Below the pieces are notes generated by a model, which did not search any database, had not been told where the DNA came from, and saw only the letters and a program-made list of their open reading frames with translations. Of a stretch of DNA of 10,023 nt, positions 7,433-10,023 are shown piece after piece. The stretch's first letter is position 1. Every line of letters starts with the position of its first letter. Both the position numbers and the translations under genes were made by a program. This DNA is from Kangiella sp. (GTDB taxonomy: Bacteria; Pseudomonadota; Gammaproteobacteria; Enterobacterales; Kangiellaceae): contig JAPHRL010000264.1 of assembly GCA_026195755.1 (NCBI GenBank), positions 1 to 10,023 on the forward strand, written 5' to 3'.

Positions 7433-7460
7433 TCTTATTCCCCTAATGTTTATATTATTG

Positions 7461-7493
7461 TGAGCCTTAGTTATAACTTATAACTAAGGCTCA
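7461..7493. repeat. 33-nt perfect palindrome (16-bp arms, 1-nt centre) between uvrA and the VIT/vWA gene
   Basis: TGAGCCTTAGTTATAA (7461-7476), C (7477), then its exact reverse complement (7478-7493). It lies 14 bp after the uvrA stop codon and 28 bp before the VIT/vWA start. As RNA it would form a very strong hairpin, but no T run follows on either strand, so it is not a classical terminator. On the - strand it contains TATAAC (7475-7470), a -10-like hexamer with only a poor -35, so it could instead be an operator over the promoter of the two-gene unit. Role undecided. Confidence 0.85.
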
Positions 7494-7507
7494 ATCTAGA
7501 GGGGGTA

Positions 7508-10023
7508 TTACTTCAACATCGGTTTCAGGTATTTTCCGGTATAAGACTGTTTGATTTTGGCTACGTCTTCCGGTGTTCCTGTAGCAATTATCTGCCCACC
7601 TTTGCTGCCACCTTCAGGGCCGAGATCGACAATCCAGTCGGCGGTTTTGATGACGTCGAGGTTGTGTTCAATAACCACTACTGTGTTGCCGTGATCGCGC
7701 AGGCGATGCAGGACTTTCAGTAGTTGGTTAACATCGTGGAAGTGCAAGCCGGTGGTTGGTTCATCAAGGATGTACAAGGTTTGTCCGGTGTCGCGTTTGG
7801 ATAGTTCGCGCGATAATTTGACGCGCTGTGCTTCACCGCCCGATAGAGTGGTTGCCGCTTGACCGAGCGTGATGTAAGACAGACCAACGTCCATCAGAGT
7901 TTGCAGCTTGCGGGCAACGGCTGGAATCGGATCAAAGAACTCACGTGCATCTTCAACGGTTAAATCCAATACCTGGTGAATGTTTTTTCCTTTGTATAAA
8001 ATTTCCAGCGTTTCGCGGTTGTAGCGTTTGCCTTTACACACATCACAGGCTACATAGACATCCGGCAAGAAGTGCATTTCAACTTTGATCACGCCATCGC
8101 CCTGACAGGCTTCGCAGCGCCCGCCTTTGACGTTAAAACTAAAGCGGCCCGGCTTATAACCGCGAGTGCGCGACTCTTGGGTTCCTGCAAATAGTTCACG
8201 AATCGGTGTGAAAATACCGGTGTAGGTTGCTGGGTTTGAGCGCGGTGTTCGTCCAATAGGGCTTTGGTCAATATCGACGACTTTATCAATGTGATCGAGA
8301 CCTTGTATCTCTTTATAGGGTTTCGGTTGCAGGCTGGAGCGATTGATGTCGCGGGCAACGATGGGATACAGCGTATCGTTGATCAGGGTTGATTTCCCTG
8401 AGCCTGAAACGCCGGTAACACAGGTCAAAAGGCCAATCGGAATTTCTAGATTGACTTTATCAAGGTTGTTGCCTGTTGCGCCGAGCACTTGAATGGTTTT
8501 CTTGGCATCATAGGGCGTGCGATTTTCGGGTACTTCAATTTTCAGTTTGCCGGTCAGGTATTGAGCGGTCAAAGAGCCTTTGGCTTTTTTAATATCTTCG
8601 AAGGTACCTTTAGCGACGATTTCACCGCCGTGGACACCGGCACCGGGACCAATATCGACAATATAGTCAGCGGCGCGAATCGCATCCTCATCATGCTCCA
8701 CAACGATCACAGTGTTACCCAGATCACGCAGATGCGTCAGCGTCTGTAACAGACGATCATTGTCGCGTTGATGCAAACCAATCGAAGGTTCATCCAGAAT
8801 GTACATAACGCCGACCAGGCCTGCGCCAATCTGGCTGGCTAGACGAATACGTTGTGCTTCACCGCCCGACAAAGTATCAGCGCTTCGTTCCAGCGTCAGA
8901 TAGTCGAGTCCAACATTGACCAGAAAGCTTAAGCGCTGGCTGATTTCTTTTAGTACTTTCGAGGCAATTTCACCACGTTGACCAGGCAGGTCTAAGGTAC
9001 TGAAATAGTCATGCGCCTGCTCAATCGACCAGTGAGTTGCTTGCGGCAAAGTGGTGCCATCAATAAATACATTACGCGAGTCTTCATTCAGACGGGTGCC
9101 GCCACAAGAGCTACAGGATTGGGTGGTCATGTATTTTTGCAATTCTTCGCGTACCGCGCCCGATTCGGTTTCGTGATAGCGACGCTGCATATTCGGGATA
9201 ATGCCTTCGAAGCGATGCTTGCGCTGGTATCTGTCGCCGCGGTCGTTGCTGTACTCAAAATCTATTTGCGTTTTACCACTGCCGTATAACACCACGTCCT
9301 GTATTTTTTTGCTTAAGCTGCTCCATGGCGCTTCAACGTCAAACTTGTAATGCTTGGCCAATGATTGAAGCATGTGGAAATAATACACATTGCGACGATC
9401 CCAGCCGCGAATGGCACCACCAGCCAATGAAATATCTTCATTGGTAATGATTTTTTCCGGGTCGAAGAATTGATCGATACCGAGGCCATCACAAGTCGGG
9501 CAGGCACCGGCGGGATTGTTGAAAGAGAAAATACGCGGTTCCAGCTCAGGGATTGAATGACCACAAGTTGGGCAGGCGTACTTGGCCGAAAAGACCATAT
9601 CTTCCAGACCAGTACCTTCATCCATTGATGCCACGCGAGCAATGCCATCGGAAAGCTCTAGCGCCGTTTCAAATGACTCGGCCAGGCGCTGTTGCATATC
9701 TGTTTTCACTTTAAAGCGGTCAACGATGACTTCAATGGTGTGCTTTTTATGCAGTTCCATGGCCGGTGCCGCGGATAAGTCATGCACTTCGCCATTGATG
9801 CGGGCGCGAACGAAGCCTTTGGCCTGCAGCTCTTGCAACAACTGAATGTGCTCACCTTTACGGTTCTTAATCACCGGTGCTAATAACATTAGTTTGGAGC
9901 CTTCTGGCTGAGCCAATACATGATCCACCATCTGACTGACGGTTTGTGCTTCAAGCGGTAAATGGTGAGTGGGGCAATGTGGCGTACCAACGCGGGCAAA
10001 TAGCAGACGCAGGTAGTCGTAAA
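7508..10023 (-). CDS. uvrA: Excinuclease ABC subunit A (N-terminus outside window)
   Basis: DNA-damage recognition ATPase of nucleotide excision repair, acting as a dimer with UvrB. The frame continues past the Met codon at 9931 to the window edge with YDYLRLLFARVGTPHCP, the normal UvrA context, so the true start lies outside; about 837 residues are visible and roughly 100 are missing compared with E. coli UvrA (940). Seen: zinc-module cysteines CPTCGHSIPELEP (about 9549-9580) and ACPTCDGLG (about 9485-9507); first LSGGEAQR signature (about 8850-8873) with DEPSIGLH; second Walker A GVSGSGKST (about 8385-8412); CEACQGDG and CDVCKGKRYNRE (about 8020-8120), the C-terminal zinc finger; second LSGGEAQR (about 7825-7848) with DEPTTGLH. 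The first Walker A lies beyond the edge. No disruption is seen. Any LexA box would be upstream, outside this window. It reads toward the VIT/vWA gene, 75 bp away, with only the palindrome between. Confidence 0.98.
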   Translation of the reverse strand, partial: YDYLRLLFARVGTPHCPTHHLPLEAQTVSQMVDHVLAQPEGSKLMLLAPVIKNRKGEHIQLLQELQAKGFVRARINGEVHDLSAAPAMELHKKHTIEVIVDRFKVKTDMQQRLAESFETALELSDGIARVASMDEGTGLEDMVFSAKYACPTCGHSIPELEPRIFSFNNPAGACPTCDGLGIDQFFDPEKIITNEDISLAGGAIRGWDRRNVYYFHMLQSLAKHYKFDVEAPWSSLSKKIQDVVLYGSGKTQIDFEYSNDRGDRYQRKHRFEGIIPNMQRRYHETESGAVREELQKYMTTQSCSSCGGTRLNEDSRNVFIDGTTLPQATHWSIEQAHDYFSTLDLPGQRGEIASKVLKEISQRLSFLVNVGLDYLTLERSADTLSGGEAQRIRLASQIGAGLVGVMYILDEPSIGLHQRDNDRLLQTLTHLRDLGNTVIVVEHDEDAIRAADYIVDIGPGAGVHGGEIVAKGTFEDIKKAKGSLTAQYLTGKLKIEVPENRTPYDAKKTIQVLGATGNNLDKVNLEIPIGLLTCVTGVSGSGKSTLINDTLYPIVARDINRSSLQPKPYKEIQGLDHIDKVVDIDQSPIGRTPRSNPATYTGIFTPIRELFAGTQESRTRGYKPGRFSFNVKGGRCEACQGDGVIKVEMHFLPDVYVACDVCKGKRYNRETLEILYKGKNIHQVLDLTVEDAREFFDPIPAVARKLQTLMDVGLSYITLGQAATTLSGGEAQRVKLSRELSKRDTGQTLYILDEPTTGLHFHDVNQLLKVLHRLRDHGNTVVVIEHNLDVIKTADWIVDLGPEGGSKGGQIIATGTPEDVAKIKQSYTGKYLKPMLK

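Noticed and set aside
7449..7454. TATAAA on the - strand as the -10 of the VIT/vWA gene
   Set aside because: Transcription would then start within the ribosome-binding site at about 7442, leaving no usable leader, and the -35 match is poor.
9313..9648. Open frames of about 80-110 codons in other frames across uvrA
   Set aside because: They lie wholly within the conserved UvrA coding sequence and show no recognisable protein features.

Overview
The window looks like chromosomal DNA of a marine-type gammaproteobacterium. This rests on an ExeM/NucH-type secreted nuclease, UvrA with gammaproteobacterial-looking sequence, a cyclophilin fused to a HEAT-like N-terminus, and a VIT/von Willebrand A protein of the kind common in marine Proteobacteria. 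A Kangiella-like or related genus would fit, but I cannot prove the genus. No mobile-element gene, tRNA, rRNA or CRISPR array was seen.

Left part (1-1553, + strand): the 3' end of a HEAT-like/cyclophilin peptidyl-prolyl isomerase gene and, 21 bp later, a TerC-family membrane protein, closed by an intrinsic terminator. Middle left (1554-4357, + strand): an 876-residue secreted nuclease (lamin-tail domain, OB-fold, endonuclease/exonuclease/phosphatase domain, PPC domain). Its 175-bp upstream gap holds a striking array of five CTGTCAT-like repeats spaced exactly 11 bp apart, which reads as a multi-site PhoB box. The nuclease would then be a phosphate-starvation DNA scavenger.

Middle right (4341-7432, - strand): a visibly AT-richer two-gene unit with 28-bp overlapping reading frames. 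The first gene encodes a secreted VIT + vWA protein with an intact MIDAS. The second encodes an undescribed exported protein whose SH...GC pattern resembles DUF4347/clan-CD (caspase-like) domains. Its stop codon lies in the loop of the bidirectional terminator it shares with the nuclease gene, and an attenuator-like set of alternative hairpins sits just after its signal-peptide codons.

Right part (7508 to window end, - strand): uvrA, missing only roughly its first 100 codons beyond the edge. Between uvrA and the VIT gene is a 33-nt near-perfect palindrome (16-bp arms, 1-nt centre). The two-gene unit is the most likely place for undescribed biology: a cell-envelope VIT/vWA scaffold paired with a candidate cysteine peptidase-like partner, apparently inserted between housekeeping genes.
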